A DNA stretch of 55,059 nucleotides from contig NZ_LMNV01000003.1 in NCBI RefSeq assembly GCF_001423105.1, positions 571,925 to 626,983 of the forward strand, written 5' to 3'. The position numbers and the translations under genes are program-made. Source of the DNA: Frondihabitans sp. Leaf304. Its GTDB lineage: Bacteria; Actinomycetota; Actinomycetes; Actinomycetales; Microbacteriaceae. The notes under the pieces are model-generated. The model did not search any database. It was not told the DNA's origin and saw only the letters and a list, made by a program, of their open reading frames with translations. Positions 16,139 to 24,680 of this stretch are shown piece by piece (positions within the stretch are counted from its first letter, which is position 1; every line of letters begins with the position of its first letter).

Positions 16139-16261
16139 ATGCCGAGCAAACACAGGGAGAAGAAGCGACAACTTGGTGTGTGGGGCCTGGCTATAGTCCC
16201 ACCTGGACAGGAGTGCCATTCTGGTAGGCGTCCAGCCGATAAAAGAGCAGCGAGGCAATGA
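16139..16261 (+). CDS. Possible 40-residue peptide coupled to the YezG-like gene
   Basis: ATG 16139 opens a basic 40-residue frame (PSKHREKKRQLGVWGLAI and a basic tail) whose stop overlaps the next start codon as ATGA (16258-16261). AAAGG precedes the ATG by only one base. The overlap is the sole argument for it. It may be a leader for the following gene or chance. Confidence 0.25.
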   Translation: MPSKHREKKRQLGVWGLAIVPPGQECHSGRRPADKRAARQ

Positions 16262-17244
16262 GCCCCACCGTCGAGGAAGTCCAGAGATCCGCGGATGCCC
16301 AACGCGAGCTCGCGCTCACGCTCTTCCGGGCCGTCCCCGAGAGCGACTGGGTCACAGTAGTCGCCACCTTCGTTGAAGGCGGAGCAACCAATATCGGACG
16401 CGCGGAATTCATCCGACCGGATTCCTCGTTCGGATCCATCAGGGGAGGATGGGCCGTCTTCGAGGCCTGGACTGCTGTCCGAGCGTCCATGGTGGACGGC
16501 ACGAAAGGCACCTGGCTGTCGGCCGAGATCACGCTCGAGGCCGCAGGCAAATACCATTTCGACTTCAACTACGACGTTCGACCCTATGGCGGAAGAAGCG
16601 CCGGCCTGTTCGCGCCGCTGGACGACCCCTCCACCGCTATGCCGACGGACGACGACTGGCGCGAAGACCTCCGCCGATACCCGCGCTCGCCTGAATTTCT
16701 CCCCAACTGGCTCGCCGCCCTCGCGGGTGAGGGCGACGCGCCGGTCGTCGCGCCCCACGAGGCGCTCGACTCGTCCCTCATCATCGCCGCCCTCGCAGCA
16801 CCAATCACCTGGCCGGAAGAGCTCGCCATGCTCGAAAGCTCGCCCGAATGGACAGAACTGTACGACGCAGTCTCGGCCAGCACCGCGGTGCAACTCGACG
16901 TGAACCGCGACATCACCTCAATGCTCGCCTCCGAGAGCAAGCGCGCCGAGTGGGGCGGGTGGCTCGACAGCCTTCTACAGGCTGTGTTCAGCGACGTATT
17001 CGCAAACCGCATCGAGTCGGGCGACGTCGCCGGCCTCGAGCGGGTGTGGCGTCCTCTTGAGGCCGCGGGCCTCGCGAAGGCGCCGACGGGACTCGAGAAC
17101 ATCGACCGGTCGGCACCCGTCACCGGGATCGGCGGCAACATGCCCGACGTCGTGGTGCGACTCATCGATGACGTCTCCCACGCACTCGGTGTGCTGATCG
17201 CAGGCCAGTTGATCAACCGGTTCGGGTTCGCGCCGGAGGCGTGA
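16258..17244 (+). CDS. YezG-like (DUF600) immunity domain protein with C-terminal extension
   Basis: Residues 1-160 of this 328-residue protein resemble the YezG/DUF600 immunity family of polymorphic toxin systems: ALTLFRAVPESDWVTVVATF, then a WLSAEITLEAAGKYHFDFNY core with the conserved K-y-x-x-D-F-x-Y-D pattern, and a DDDWREDLRRYPRSPEFLPN tail. Family members are usually about 150 residues. The C-terminal half (about 170-328) is helical and acidic, and I do not recognise it. Immunity proteins normally sit beside an LXG or WXG toxin, and none is seen here, so this may be an orphan immunity gene protecting against neighbours' toxins, or a protein with a new second function. Confidence 0.65.
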   Translation: MSPTVEEVQRSADAQRELALTLFRAVPESDWVTVVATFVEGGATNIGRAEFIRPDSSFGSIRGGWAVFEAWTAVRASMVDGTKGTWLSAEITLEAAGKYHFDFNYDVRPYGGRSAGLFAPLDDPSTAMPTDDDWREDLRRYPRSPEFLPNWLAALAGEGDAPVVAPHEALDSSLIIAALAAPITWPEELAMLESSPEWTELYDAVSASTAVQLDVNRDITSMLASESKRAEWGGWLDSLLQAVFSDVFANRIESGDVAGLERVWRPLEAAGLAKAPTGLENIDRSAPVTGIGGNMPDVVVRLIDDVSHALGVLIAGQLINRFGFAPEA

Positions 17245-17416
17245 GAAGCGAGGGATCTCAGCCCCGATGCCGCGAACCATTGACGCCGCAAGGCATCAGG
17301 TATCCAGTGGCATCACCTTTCTCGCTGGCTGAAGTCGACACCCGGCTGTCCCGAGGGCCAGACCGGTGTCACCCGCTGACCGTCAGTCGGCAAAGTCGTG
17401 GAACACGGCTCGGAGC

Positions 17417-17617
17417 TTAGGTCGTCCAAGGCGAGCCTCGGCGATAGGGTGTCGAAATCAGTTGGGGAGCGCGTGGGGGCACAGTGCAGTCATCAGACAG
17501 CGAGTCAGCATCAGGATCGATAACCCAGTTCGCAGGCGTGGCTGGCATGAGGGGGCGCCGGGCCTCGACGATCACGGGAGCCGCAAGGGCATCCTCCGAT
17601 GCCCTTGTATCGCTCAT
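17417..17617 (-). CDS. Possible small hypothetical protein
   Basis: A 66-residue frame from ATG 17617 includes APVIVEARRPLMPATPANW and ends TPYRRGSPWTT. The amino-acid balance and codon use look coding, but no ribosome-binding site is visible. A 9-bp hairpin lies inside its first codons. It is divergent from the lipoprotein gene with only 15 bases between start codons, which leaves little room for two promoters and lowers confidence. Confidence 0.35.
   Translation of the reverse strand: MSDTRASEDALAAPVIVEARRPLMPATPANWVIDPDADSLSDDCTVPPRAPQLISTPYRRGSPWTT
17585..17606 (+). terminator. Perfect 9-bp hairpin upstream of the lipoprotein gene
   Basis: AAGGGCATC (17585-17593) pairs with GATGCCCTT (17598-17606) around CTCC. 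No T-run follows. It ends 26 bases before the lipoprotein start and could be the end of upstream transcription or a leader structure. The 388-base interval 17245-17632 otherwise holds only the weak minus-strand ORF. Confidence 0.45.
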
Positions 17618-17632
17618 CGTCAGGGTCATCCG

Positions 17633-18049
17633 ATGAAACACGACACGACTATTCCTAGGCGTGGTTTCTTGGTCGCTGCAGCAGCCGTGGCGCTTCTGGT
17701 CGCGAGCGGATGCACGATGTCCACACCCTCGGTGATTGCGACCTCACACCGCGCAACCGCGGTAAACCCCTCCCCGAGCCAGATGTCCGCGCCTCTCCTG
17801 CCGGCCAAGGATCTGGGCCCCCGAGAAGGGGCGGACGGAGAAGCGACACCTGGGAAAGACGGTGTCTTTGAATACGTGGTGGCGTCGGGCGACACTGAGA
17901 CAGGCATCGCTTCGCGGTTCCGAATTTGCGTCGGTGACGTTCAAAGCTCCACCGGTGATTTGTCTATCTTTGCCGGTGATCGGATTAGTCTTGAAAAGAC
18001 GACAGGTGTGCCTTTGGGCTCATCGAAATGTGTCCAGCCTGGCGGATAA
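17633..18049 (+). CDS. LysM-like lipoprotein
   Basis: The 138-residue product has a twin-Arg n-region (IPRRGFLVAAAAVALLVASG), a lipobox ending ASGC that would be lipidated at Cys, and a C-terminal LysM-like module: FEYVVASGDTETGIASRFRI to AGDRISL. LysM domains bind peptidoglycan, so the protein would be anchored to the outer face of the membrane and touch the wall. Only one LysM copy is present and its middle is degenerate. Start is ATG 17633; AGGG lies nine bases before. No catalytic domain is present. Confidence 0.75.
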   Translation: MKHDTTIPRRGFLVAAAAVALLVASGCTMSTPSVIATSHRATAVNPSPSQMSAPLLPAKDLGPREGADGEATPGKDGVFEYVVASGDTETGIASRFRICVGDVQSSTGDLSIFAGDRISLEKTTGVPLGSSKCVQPGG

Positions 18050-18190
18050 AAAACCGTCGCTCCGACGCCTGCTCGTGGATCCGATGGGGGGGAGGACACC
18101 GCGGTCCCCTTTGTGTCGGTGGCCCTGCCTCGAGAGACAGAACCACCTCCCACGCGACGAGATGGACGAGCGCGTCACCTGGAGGATTGC

Positions 18191-18502
18191 TTAGTCTCCG
18201 GCGATATCTCGAAGAGCTGCCAAGTGTGCCTTCCACGCGGTACGGCCCTCGGCGCTCAGGGCGAGAGTCGTGCGTGGCATCTTGCCGACGAACCCTTTCT
18301 GAACTTTGAGGTAGCCGGCCTGCTCGAGAAGAGCGACCTGCTTGCTCAGCGCGGAGTCAGTCACCTCGATCGCATCGCGCACCTCACGGAAACTGAGCTT
18401 CTCGGCCTTATCGAGGGCTGCCGCGATCGAGAATCTGATCGGATTCTGCAGCACGTCGAAGAGGCGATGCCTGGGATGCACGTGTTCGTCGGTGGCCGTC
18501 AA
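18191..18502 (-). CDS. Winged-helix transcriptional regulator (HTH_34/ArsR-MarR-like)
   Basis: This 103-residue protein is a single winged helix: LFDVLQNPIRFSIAAALDKA, FREVRDAIEVTDSALSKQVA with the recognition helix, and a wing segment KGFVGKMPRTTLALSAEG. It matches the short 'NPIRF' type regulators that pair with a membrane protein. The start codon overlaps the stop of the upstream membrane protein gene as ATGA (18499-18502), so the two are made together. It probably represses its own operon by binding the palindrome at 18964-18979. Confidence 0.85.
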   Translation of the reverse strand: MTATDEHVHPRHRLFDVLQNPIRFSIAAALDKAEKLSFREVRDAIEVTDSALSKQVALLEQAGYLKVQKGFVGKMPRTTLALSAEGRTAWKAHLAALRDIAGD

Positions 18503-18933
18503 CGTTTTGCCTCAACAATGGCGGCCGTGAATGTCACAAAGAACACCAAGCCCGAGGCCAGAGCTGCGAGAGGAAGGGAACCATGGGCGAAACACATCAC
18601 ACCGATGGCGAAGAGGTAAGGGACAAGCCACGCGCCGATGTAGATCGCCCATCTCTTGCTCCATGCGAAGGCGAGACTTCCCTGCGTCGTGATGAGGAAA
18701 AAAATTATTGACGCAAAAAAGGCGGCGAGCGTTGCGACATAGACGAGACCGAACGCGTTGCCTTCTGTCATCGCCATACCGAGGGTTCCCATGGACGTCG
18801 TGAGCCCCAGCGCGAGGAGGAAGGTGATGTAGGGCCAGCGGACCGCATTGTGGGCACGGTCACTGATTCGGCGAGCGTCCTCCAGAAGGGAGCGGGCGGC
18901 CACAGGGCTAAGTTGTGCGTTTTCGTCGGACAT
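18499..18933 (-). CDS. Membrane protein coupled to a winged-helix regulator
   Basis: The 144-residue product has a soluble N-terminus with ARSLLEDARRISDRAHNAVR, then about four membrane helices (WPYITFLLALGLTTSMGTLG, FGLVYVATLAAFFASIIFFL, WAIYIGAWLVPYLFAIGVMC and a final one). AAAGGAG precedes ATG 18933. Pairs like this are common in Actinobacteria and their role is unknown; the regulator may respond to a state sensed or changed by the membrane partner. Confidence 0.8.
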   Translation of the reverse strand: MSDENAQLSPVAARSLLEDARRISDRAHNAVRWPYITFLLALGLTTSMGTLGMAMTEGNAFGLVYVATLAAFFASIIFFLITTQGSLAFAWSKRWAIYIGAWLVPYLFAIGVMCFAHGSLPLAALASGLVFFVTFTAAIVEAKR

Positions 18934-18963
18934 GAGGCTCCTTTGCTTGTCTCAAGCATCACA

Positions 18964-18979
18964 CGTACTTTCCAGTACG
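18964..18979 (-). promoter_or_regulatory. Palindromic operator between -35 and -10
   Basis: CGTACT-TTCC-AGTACG is a perfect inverted repeat. On the minus strand it lies between a -35-like TTGCCG and a -10-like GATGCT 17 bases apart, so a bound protein would block RNA polymerase directly. It is in front of the membrane protein/winged-helix pair. Confidence 0.55.
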
Positions 18980-19166
18980 GCAAGTAGTTTTTCGACGCGC
19001 AACTGACACGACTGTCTCATGTGTAAAACCAAGCGGATTCCCCGCAGAGGGTGCCTCAGCCCGACGGCCGAATACCCTCCAGACACCAGCCGAGACCAAC
19101 GCTGGGAGTCCGCGCAGCATGGGTCGGGCGTGTGGCAGGCCAGCCTTCGCGAAATCGTGCGACGGG

Positions 19167-20090
19167 TTAGCGGGGCGAAGGTGTTTTCGACCGCTGCGTC
19201 GCGGCGGCTGCGACTTCCCGGAGTGCCTTGAGGACCCTGCGGACGGGGGCGTGCGCAATGGCGTCGGGACGGGCGAGAACGTCGACGTGGCGAACGAGAG
19301 TCACGCCGATCACTGGGCGTAGCACCATCCCGTCGACCGCAAGGGAGGCGGCAGTCGTCTGCGGCATGACAGCGATCGCCGCCCCGGCGCGGACAACCTC
19401 GGCGGCGACAGAAAACTCGTTGATGCGATGATCGACCCGAGGGGCTTGGCCGATCACGGCTCCCAGGTAGTCGAGCACACCGGTGAGGGGAAATCCCTCA
19501 TGGGTGGATATCCACCGCTCGTCTCGTAACTGCTCCGGGCTGATGCCGGGCAATACTGCCAACGGGTGGCCAGCGTGCAGGGCGATCACGAGGGGTTCTA
19601 CGAGGAGCGGTGTCACCACAAGACGCGTGGTCGGCCATTCGGGGTCGTGGGCGAGACGGTGTGCGATGACGAGGTCGTAGTCCGCAGTGAGGCCGGCGAA
19701 CTTCTCTTGCGCGACGTCGGCGTCCGCGAGGGAGACACGCGGACCGTCGCCCAGCTCGATGAGGAGCGGTCCGAACAGGGCGAGACCGGCACTGTGAAAG
19801 GCGGAGATGGAGACGGGTCGCGCCTCCTGGTCCAGGAAAGACCCGACGGCCCCCAGGGCCTCGGCGAGAGCCTCGTCGACGCGTGCCGCAGCGACTGCTA
19901 ATGCTTCACCGGCTTCGGTGAGCACAAGTCGGCGCCCCTGCTTGACGGTCAACGGAACGGGGATTCCCGCCTGCAGCGCAGTGAGCTGTTGCGACACTGC
20001 GGATGCACTGACATGCAAAGCGGTAGCCACGGCCGCGACACTGCCCCGGTCTCCCAGCTCGCGAAGGAGACGGAGGCGGGCAGGATCCAT
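19167..20090 (-). CDS. LysR family transcriptional regulator
   Basis: The 307-residue product has an N-terminal winged helix with LRELGDRGSVAAVATALHVS and ASAVSQQLTALQAG, then a periplasmic-binding-fold effector domain from about residue 90 (VSISAFHSAGLALFGPLLIE). This is the short-linker LysR layout seen next to exporters. Start is ATG 20090. It is divergent from an EamA transporter gene 71 bases away and probably controls it in response to the transported compound. Confidence 0.9.
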   Translation of the reverse strand: MDPARLRLLRELGDRGSVAAVATALHVSASAVSQQLTALQAGIPVPLTVKQGRRLVLTEAGEALAVAAARVDEALAEALGAVGSFLDQEARPVSISAFHSAGLALFGPLLIELGDGPRVSLADADVAQEKFAGLTADYDLVIAHRLAHDPEWPTTRLVVTPLLVEPLVIALHAGHPLAVLPGISPEQLRDERWISTHEGFPLTGVLDYLGAVIGQAPRVDHRINEFSVAAEVVRAGAAIAVMPQTTAASLAVDGMVLRPVIGVTLVRHVDVLARPDAIAHAPVRRVLKALREVAAAATQRSKTPSPR

Positions 20091-20161
20091 AAGTTGAGAC
20101 TAAAGCGTCGATGAAGATGGTGGCCGTTGTTCTTCACGATCCATATACGGACAGTAGTGGG

Positions 20162-21151
20162 ATGGCTAGTAAGCGCCCTGAACTCATCGTCGATCTGCTC
20201 CTGCTCGGCGTCGCTGCAGTGTGGGGTGCCAGCTTTCTCGCGGCTAAGGAACTCGCCGCCGAGACCGGGGTTCCAGCGGCCGTCGCTCTCCGGTTCCTTG
20301 TTGCTGCAATCGCAGTAGGGGTCGTGTGTCTCGTGCGGAGGGAGCGACTCCCTCGGGGACGAGGCCTCGTGATCTCCGCCGGGCTGGGTTGCTCGCAGGC
20401 GGCCGTGATCGGGCTCGAGACCTGGGGCGTGCACCTCACCTCGGCGACCAATGCGGGGTTGCTGATCAGTCTGGCGCTAGTACTGACGCCAGTCCTGGAT
20501 GGCATTGCGTCGCGATCGTGGCTACCCCGGTTCTATTTCATTGCCGCCGTAGGTGCCGTTGTCGGCGTTGCCCTCCTCGTCTCCGAGGGTGGCCTGCGCA
20601 CACCGACAGCTGGTGACGGCCTGGTCATCGCCGCGGCGGTTATCCGCGCCTTTCACGTGACGGCAAGCTCCCACCTGACGCGCAAGCGCGCGGAGGGCAG
20701 CTTCGGCGTTGTTCTCGTACAAATGGTGGTGTGCGCGATCGCCTTCGCCACTATGGCCGGACGCAACCTTCCTGCCGCCGTCGTGCAGATGGATCCTTAT
20801 CAGTGGGCTGATGTCCTGTTCCTGGGGCTGCTGTGTTCCGTGTTCGCCTTCATCGTTCAGCTCTGGGCGGTGAGACGCACCTCGGCTTCCCGCGCGAGCA
20901 TCCTGATGGGCACCGAACCGGTGTGGGCACTGCTCGTCGGAGTCCTCATCGCCGGCGAAGCAATCGGACCGCTCGGGGTGTGCGGTGCAGTCCTGATCAT
21001 CGCGGCGAGCTATGCCGGGCAAGCCATTGAGCGCCGGCACCGACAGCAGACCAGCGACTCAGTTGGTCGGCCGACCTCAAAGGCTGCTCCTGAGCGAACC
21101 TTCGCGACCATCTCGGAAGACAAGAGGCCGAGTAGAGAGCCGTCTCGATAA
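20162..21151 (+). CDS. EamA/DMT family transporter
   Basis: This 329-residue membrane protein has ten predicted helices in two EamA repeats, with the typical start LLLLGVAAVWGASFLAAKEL and a second-half MGTEPVWALLVGVLIAGEAI motif. DMT proteins export amino acids, nucleosides or drugs. ATG 20162 fits the family start; an upstream ATG 20111 would add a 17-residue polar extension over the divergent promoter. A polar tail of about 40 residues follows the last helix. It pairs with the divergent LysR gene. Confidence 0.88.
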   Translation: MASKRPELIVDLLLLGVAAVWGASFLAAKELAAETGVPAAVALRFLVAAIAVGVVCLVRRERLPRGRGLVISAGLGCSQAAVIGLETWGVHLTSATNAGLLISLALVLTPVLDGIASRSWLPRFYFIAAVGAVVGVALLVSEGGLRTPTAGDGLVIAAAVIRAFHVTASSHLTRKRAEGSFGVVLVQMVVCAIAFATMAGRNLPAAVVQMDPYQWADVLFLGLLCSVFAFIVQLWAVRRTSASRASILMGTEPVWALLVGVLIAGEAIGPLGVCGAVLIIAASYAGQAIERRHRQQTSDSVGRPTSKAAPERTFATISEDKRPSREPSR

Positions 21152-21306
21152 ATCGATGGACGAGACCTGCACGGACCGGATGCCGAGTACCCGTAGTTCC
21201 GTGATCAGTCCGTTCGCGCGGCGCTTCGTCGAGTGAGACGAGTCCCCTGAAGCGGCACGCGGGCGTCCCGCAATCGGTTGCGAAGGGGGTCTGGGGCAAG
21301 GAGCCC

Positions 21307-22527
21307 CTATCGAGCGAGCTCGTCCTCAACGAAGGCCGGCCGCGCCAATGTCACGGCCGGAACAATCGCCACGAGTGCGACGACGAGTAGGAAGAGCAGC
21401 GGCAATGTCCAGCCGTCGCTGACGTCATGCAGGAGCCCGACGAGCAGTGGGCCGAGCGCGCCGAGCGCGTACGCGACCCCCTGCGCGAAACCGCTGAGTG
21501 CGACGGTGCCCGCGGGAGTTCGCGTGCGTCCATTGATGAGCACCAGGCAGACCGGGAACAGGATCGAACCCAAGCCGATGAGCAGGACCCACAGCAGCGT
21601 CAGCGGCGCGGGTGCGAGGAGAAGGCCGAGGTAACCAAGCACGAAGCTGACGATGCCGGCGCCGATCAACCAGCCGACGTTCCGCAGCCGGGCGACGAGG
21701 AGGGGCGCAAGGAGTGCGCCGGGCACGCTGACCAGCCCGGTCACGGCGAGTAGCACGCCTCCCTCGGCCGGGGTCGTCCCTGCGACATCTCCGAGGATCT
21801 CAGGGAGCCAGGCGAAACTGGCGTACGTGAGAATCGTGCTGGTCGAGAAGGCGAGGGTGATCGACAGCGCTACGCGTGATCGCCACAGGCCCGTGACGAC
21901 GGTCGCGGTCGACGGCGGGGCGGTGCCGTCATGTGACGCTCGTCGATGGCGCTCCCGCAGGATGACGACGAGCCATGGAACGAGCGCGGCGATCGAGGTG
22001 ACCGACCAGACTCCGAGGGAGAATCGCCAACCGGCGAACTGCGCGACCGGCGCTGCGAGGGCGGCGGGCACGGCGGTACTCACGCCGACGGTGCAGACGT
22101 AGACCGCGGTCAGCAGGGCGACGCGATCGGGAAAGTACCGCCGGACGACAGACGGCAGCAACACATTGCCAATGCCCGTGCCGGCGAATGCAACGATGCT
22201 CCCGACGAGTAACCCCCCGACGCCCGGTGCCGCCGCGCGGATGAGGTGCCCCGCGGTGATGAGAACCAGCGCGATGACGATGCCGCCATCAAGACCGAAT
22301 CTGCGGGCGACCCGGGGTGCAATGAACCCCGAGCCGGCAAACAGAAGTGGCGGGAGAGTTCCGAGCCAAGCAATGTCGAGGGTCGAAAGAGGGATGTCCA
22401 CGAGGACGTCGCCCAGGATCGGAGAGATCGCGGCGACAGCCTGGCGCAGGGAGAACGCAACGAGCAGGATGCCCACGAGAGCGGCTGTGCGTCCCGCCCA
22501 CAGCGGCAGGCGACGATCATCAGGCAC
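21307..22527 (-). CDS. MFS transporter, CynX/NimT-like
   Basis: The 406-residue product has 12 hydrophobic segments and the CynX/NimT signature LRQAVAAISPILGDVL near the first helix, with AWLGTLPPLLFAGSGFIAPR in helix 2. The family exports cyanate-like anions, 2-nitroimidazole and other small molecules. The start is GTG 22527. It stands alone, with no regulator adjacent on its own strand. Stretch 21152-21306 downstream holds no supported gene. Confidence 0.88.
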   Translation of the reverse strand: MPDDRRLPLWAGRTAALVGILLVAFSLRQAVAAISPILGDVLVDIPLSTLDIAWLGTLPPLLFAGSGFIAPRVARRFGLDGGIVIALVLITAGHLIRAAAPGVGGLLVGSIVAFAGTGIGNVLLPSVVRRYFPDRVALLTAVYVCTVGVSTAVPAALAAPVAQFAGWRFSLGVWSVTSIAALVPWLVVILRERHRRASHDGTAPPSTATVVTGLWRSRVALSITLAFSTSTILTYASFAWLPEILGDVAGTTPAEGGVLLAVTGLVSVPGALLAPLLVARLRNVGWLIGAGIVSFVLGYLGLLLAPAPLTLLWVLLIGLGSILFPVCLVLINGRTRTPAGTVALSGFAQGVAYALGALGPLLVGLLHDVSDGWTLPLLFLLVVALVAIVPAVTLARPAFVEDELAR

Positions 22528-22639
22528 CCCGCGATTCTAGAGTCCTGCTGACACGCAACTCGATCGAGGGATGCGCCTGGGCCGGTCGACAGGGATACTT
22601 AGGCATCGGCCTATAGCCGCGCGTGAAGGGGGATTCACC

Positions 22640-22969
22640 ATGTCACACGACCAACAGCCCTATGCGGGCCGCCCCAATGCCAGCGAGATGTCGCACTACG
22701 GGGGCGTCGCCTACTCTCCGCCCGAGCGAGTCGAGTCACGGCTCAGCGACCAGATCGCGCCTCTGTCGCGCTGGTCTCTCGTCTGGCGCCTCGCCGTCGC
22801 TGGAGTCCTGGCGCTCCTCGGGGTCGTCGATCTCATCCGGTTCTTCGTGCTGCTGTCGTCGGGTTCGAGCGCGAACCCGGCCCTCATCGTCGGATCCTTG
22901 GCTCTCGCCGTCGTCTTCTTCCTCTACCCGGTGTCCGTCGCGGTGAAGCTCCGAAGGGGCACGCTTTAG
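22640..22969 (+). CDS. Small two-helix membrane protein
   Basis: This 109-residue protein has a polar Tyr/Gln-rich N-terminus (YAGRPNASEMSHYGGVAYSP) and two membrane helices, LVWRLAVAGVLALLGVVDLI and PALIVGSLALAVVFFLYPVS. GAAGGGGGA precedes ATG 22640 by seven bases. The family is not recognised. It probably sits with both ends in the cytosol. Confidence 0.7.
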   Translation: MSHDQQPYAGRPNASEMSHYGGVAYSPPERVESRLSDQIAPLSRWSLVWRLAVAGVLALLGVVDLIRFFVLLSSGSSANPALIVGSLALAVVFFLYPVSVAVKLRRGTL

Positions 22970-23152
22970 AGCGTATAAAGCGACATAACGCCGGCGCAAT
23001 GCGGGGAAACTTCCCCTTGGCCGCTTAGGTGCGCTGTTCCTAGCTCTTCGCCCGCTCCACAATTCACGCGTTCTGAAAGGCGCACACCTTAGGATCCGAT
23101 CCGCTCCATTTGATCATCGGGCGCCAGTTCTGTTTTTCGACCGGCGCGACTC

Positions 23153-23278
23153 CTAGTCCTTCCGCGAGGGGTGCGAGTAGTTGCTCGCTCGTCTTACCCG
23201 TTGCTCATCCGCCAGGACGAGGCAGAGCCCCACGAACGCTCCGGCTACGGCGACGCTACACACGATGAGCAGAACCAT
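23153..23278 (-). CDS. Very small membrane protein, 41 residues
   Basis: ATG 23278 opens a frame with one clear membrane helix, MVLLIVCSVAVAGAFVGLCL, and a basic, polar tail ending SNYSHPSRKD. GGAG lies nine bases upstream. Codon use is normal for the window. It lies in the 495-base gap 22970-23464, which otherwise shows no gene. Single-helix proteins of this size often associate with larger membrane complexes; no partner can be named. Confidence 0.55.
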   Translation of the reverse strand: MVLLIVCSVAVAGAFVGLCLVLADEQRVRRASNYSHPSRKD

Positions 23279-23464
23279 GCCTCAAGTCTCCGTCGCGCAC
23301 CATATGACCGCAACAACGGCGTGAACTTGATCGGCCCCGAGGGCACACGGGTGACCTGGGCAGAAACAGTCCCACGTTGTTGGTCGCAGATCGCCCATCT
23401 GCCCTAGGTTGAGCAGTGGTGAGGAAGCCCGAATCTTTCTCAACTGCCTTTGAGGGGGATCCGT

Positions 23465-24097
23465 ATGTCTGGTGAGTCGCGCCCGGGTGCCGGTCCTGGT
23501 GCCGGGTGGTACCCGGATCCTTCTGGGGGTGCGGGAACTCGCTGGTGGGACGGCGTCAGGTGGACGGATCTCGTGGCTCCCCCCGGTGGCTCCCATGCTG
23601 TGGGAACCCTTTCGCCCGACAGGCCAAGGCTCGATCCGAAGACCCCGATCTATGGCCCGCTGATCTGGCTGATTGTGCTGCTGCCCGTGGTGGTCTGGCC
23701 GCTCAGCCTGTCGTACCGGCCGACGATCCGCGTGATCGAAGTGGGCCCCTCTGGCGTGCCCTCCGTCGACCCGGCATCGATCTACACACCGCAGTACATT
23801 GCCGTGCTTGCCGCGGGTTTCGTTCTGTATGGAATCAGCGTGGTTCTGGCGTGGGGAGACTACCGACACCTCACCCGGGTCGGCGTCGTGCGCCCCTTTC
23901 ACTGGGCCTGGAGCTTTCTCTCGTCGCCGGTGTACGTGATCGGCCGATCGGTGATCGTGCACCGCGTCGCTCCGGGGCGGGGCTTGTGGCCGGTGTGGGT
24001 GTTCATCATCGTCGAGGCCGGTGGGCTGGTGCTCGGGGCAATCAACGCGGCCAGTTACGCCCAGCAGCTCTCTGACGTCTTCCGGCCCGGATCGTGA
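23465..24097 (+). CDS. DUF2510 domain membrane protein
   Basis: Residues 14-35 form a DUF2510 motif, GWYPDPSGGAGTRWWDGVRW, an actinobacterial Trp-rich module seen at the N-terminus of membrane proteins. Four hydrophobic segments follow, in PLIWLIVLLPVVVWPLSLSY and three later stretches of this 210-residue protein. GGGGGA lies five bases before ATG 23465. The stop overlaps the next start as GTGA, so it is the first of a coupled pair ahead of an SPFH protein gene. Confidence 0.85.
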   Translation: MSGESRPGAGPGAGWYPDPSGGAGTRWWDGVRWTDLVAPPGGSHAVGTLSPDRPRLDPKTPIYGPLIWLIVLLPVVVWPLSLSYRPTIRVIEVGPSGVPSVDPASIYTPQYIAVLAAGFVLYGISVVLAWGDYRHLTRVGVVRPFHWAWSFLSSPVYVIGRSVIVHRVAPGRGLWPVWVFIIVEAGGLVLGAINAASYAQQLSDVFRPGS

Positions 24098-24633
24098 GAC
24101 GGCTTTTTCGAGATCTGCGCGTGCGGCTTGCACTTGGAGCACTCGGCGGTGGTGTGCTCATGGGTGCATTCGTCCTGGAGTTCGGGGAGAAGTACTCCTG
24201 GGATCACCGCGGGTGGATAGCTGTCGTGGCGGGCGTCGTCTTCGCCGGAGTCGCCGCGGCCCTGATCCGCTTCGATTCGAACCGCGACACCACTATTGGT
24301 GCCCAAGAAGTCGACGACTGGGTGGAAAGGAACGAACTCCCCTCCGACATCCCGCTCGGTGAGGCCTTGTCTCGGCTGGCAGCGCGCGTCGACCAGGTCC
24401 GCACGGCAGTGTGGGCCAACGGTGTCCTCCTTCCCCTGTGGCTCTTCCAACTCGGACTCATGCCCGACCACCCGACGCTGATCAGCATCGGGATCCGGGT
24501 AGCGATCAGTGCTTTCTACGCCGTAGCCCTGGGATGGGCCATCCACGCCCGAGTCCGGCAGGTTCCTGTCATGCAGGAACTCATCCTTGAAGGGCAACGA
24601 TGCTTTGCCGGTATCCCCTCCCCCACCGATTAG
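24094..24633 (+). CDS. Hypothetical membrane protein
   Basis: The 179-residue product starts at GTG 24094 inside the previous stop. It has two N-terminal helices (LGALGGGVLMGAFVLEFGEK, WIAVVAGVVFAGVAAALIRF), a soluble acidic segment with WVERNELPSDIPLGEALSRL, and two C-terminal helices. No family is recognised. Tight coupling to the DUF2510 protein and placement 47 bases before the SPFH gene suggest a common complex. Confidence 0.75.
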   Translation: MRRLFRDLRVRLALGALGGGVLMGAFVLEFGEKYSWDHRGWIAVVAGVVFAGVAAALIRFDSNRDTTIGAQEVDDWVERNELPSDIPLGEALSRLAARVDQVRTAVWANGVLLPLWLFQLGLMPDHPTLISIGIRVAISAFYAVALGWAIHARVRQVPVMQELILEGQRCFAGIPSPTD

Positions 24634-24680
24634 CAGTCTCCCCGGCACCACCCGACATTCCTCCCGAAGAAAGCACTCTC

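Noticed and set aside
21152-21306. Minus-strand coding-like stretch (THSTKRRANGLITELRVLGI) between two transporters
   Set aside because: It has no start codon and too short a span; kept only as a faint possible remnant.
20997-21329. Minus-strand 110-codon frame
   Set aside because: It overlaps the end of the EamA gene and shows no ribosome-binding site.
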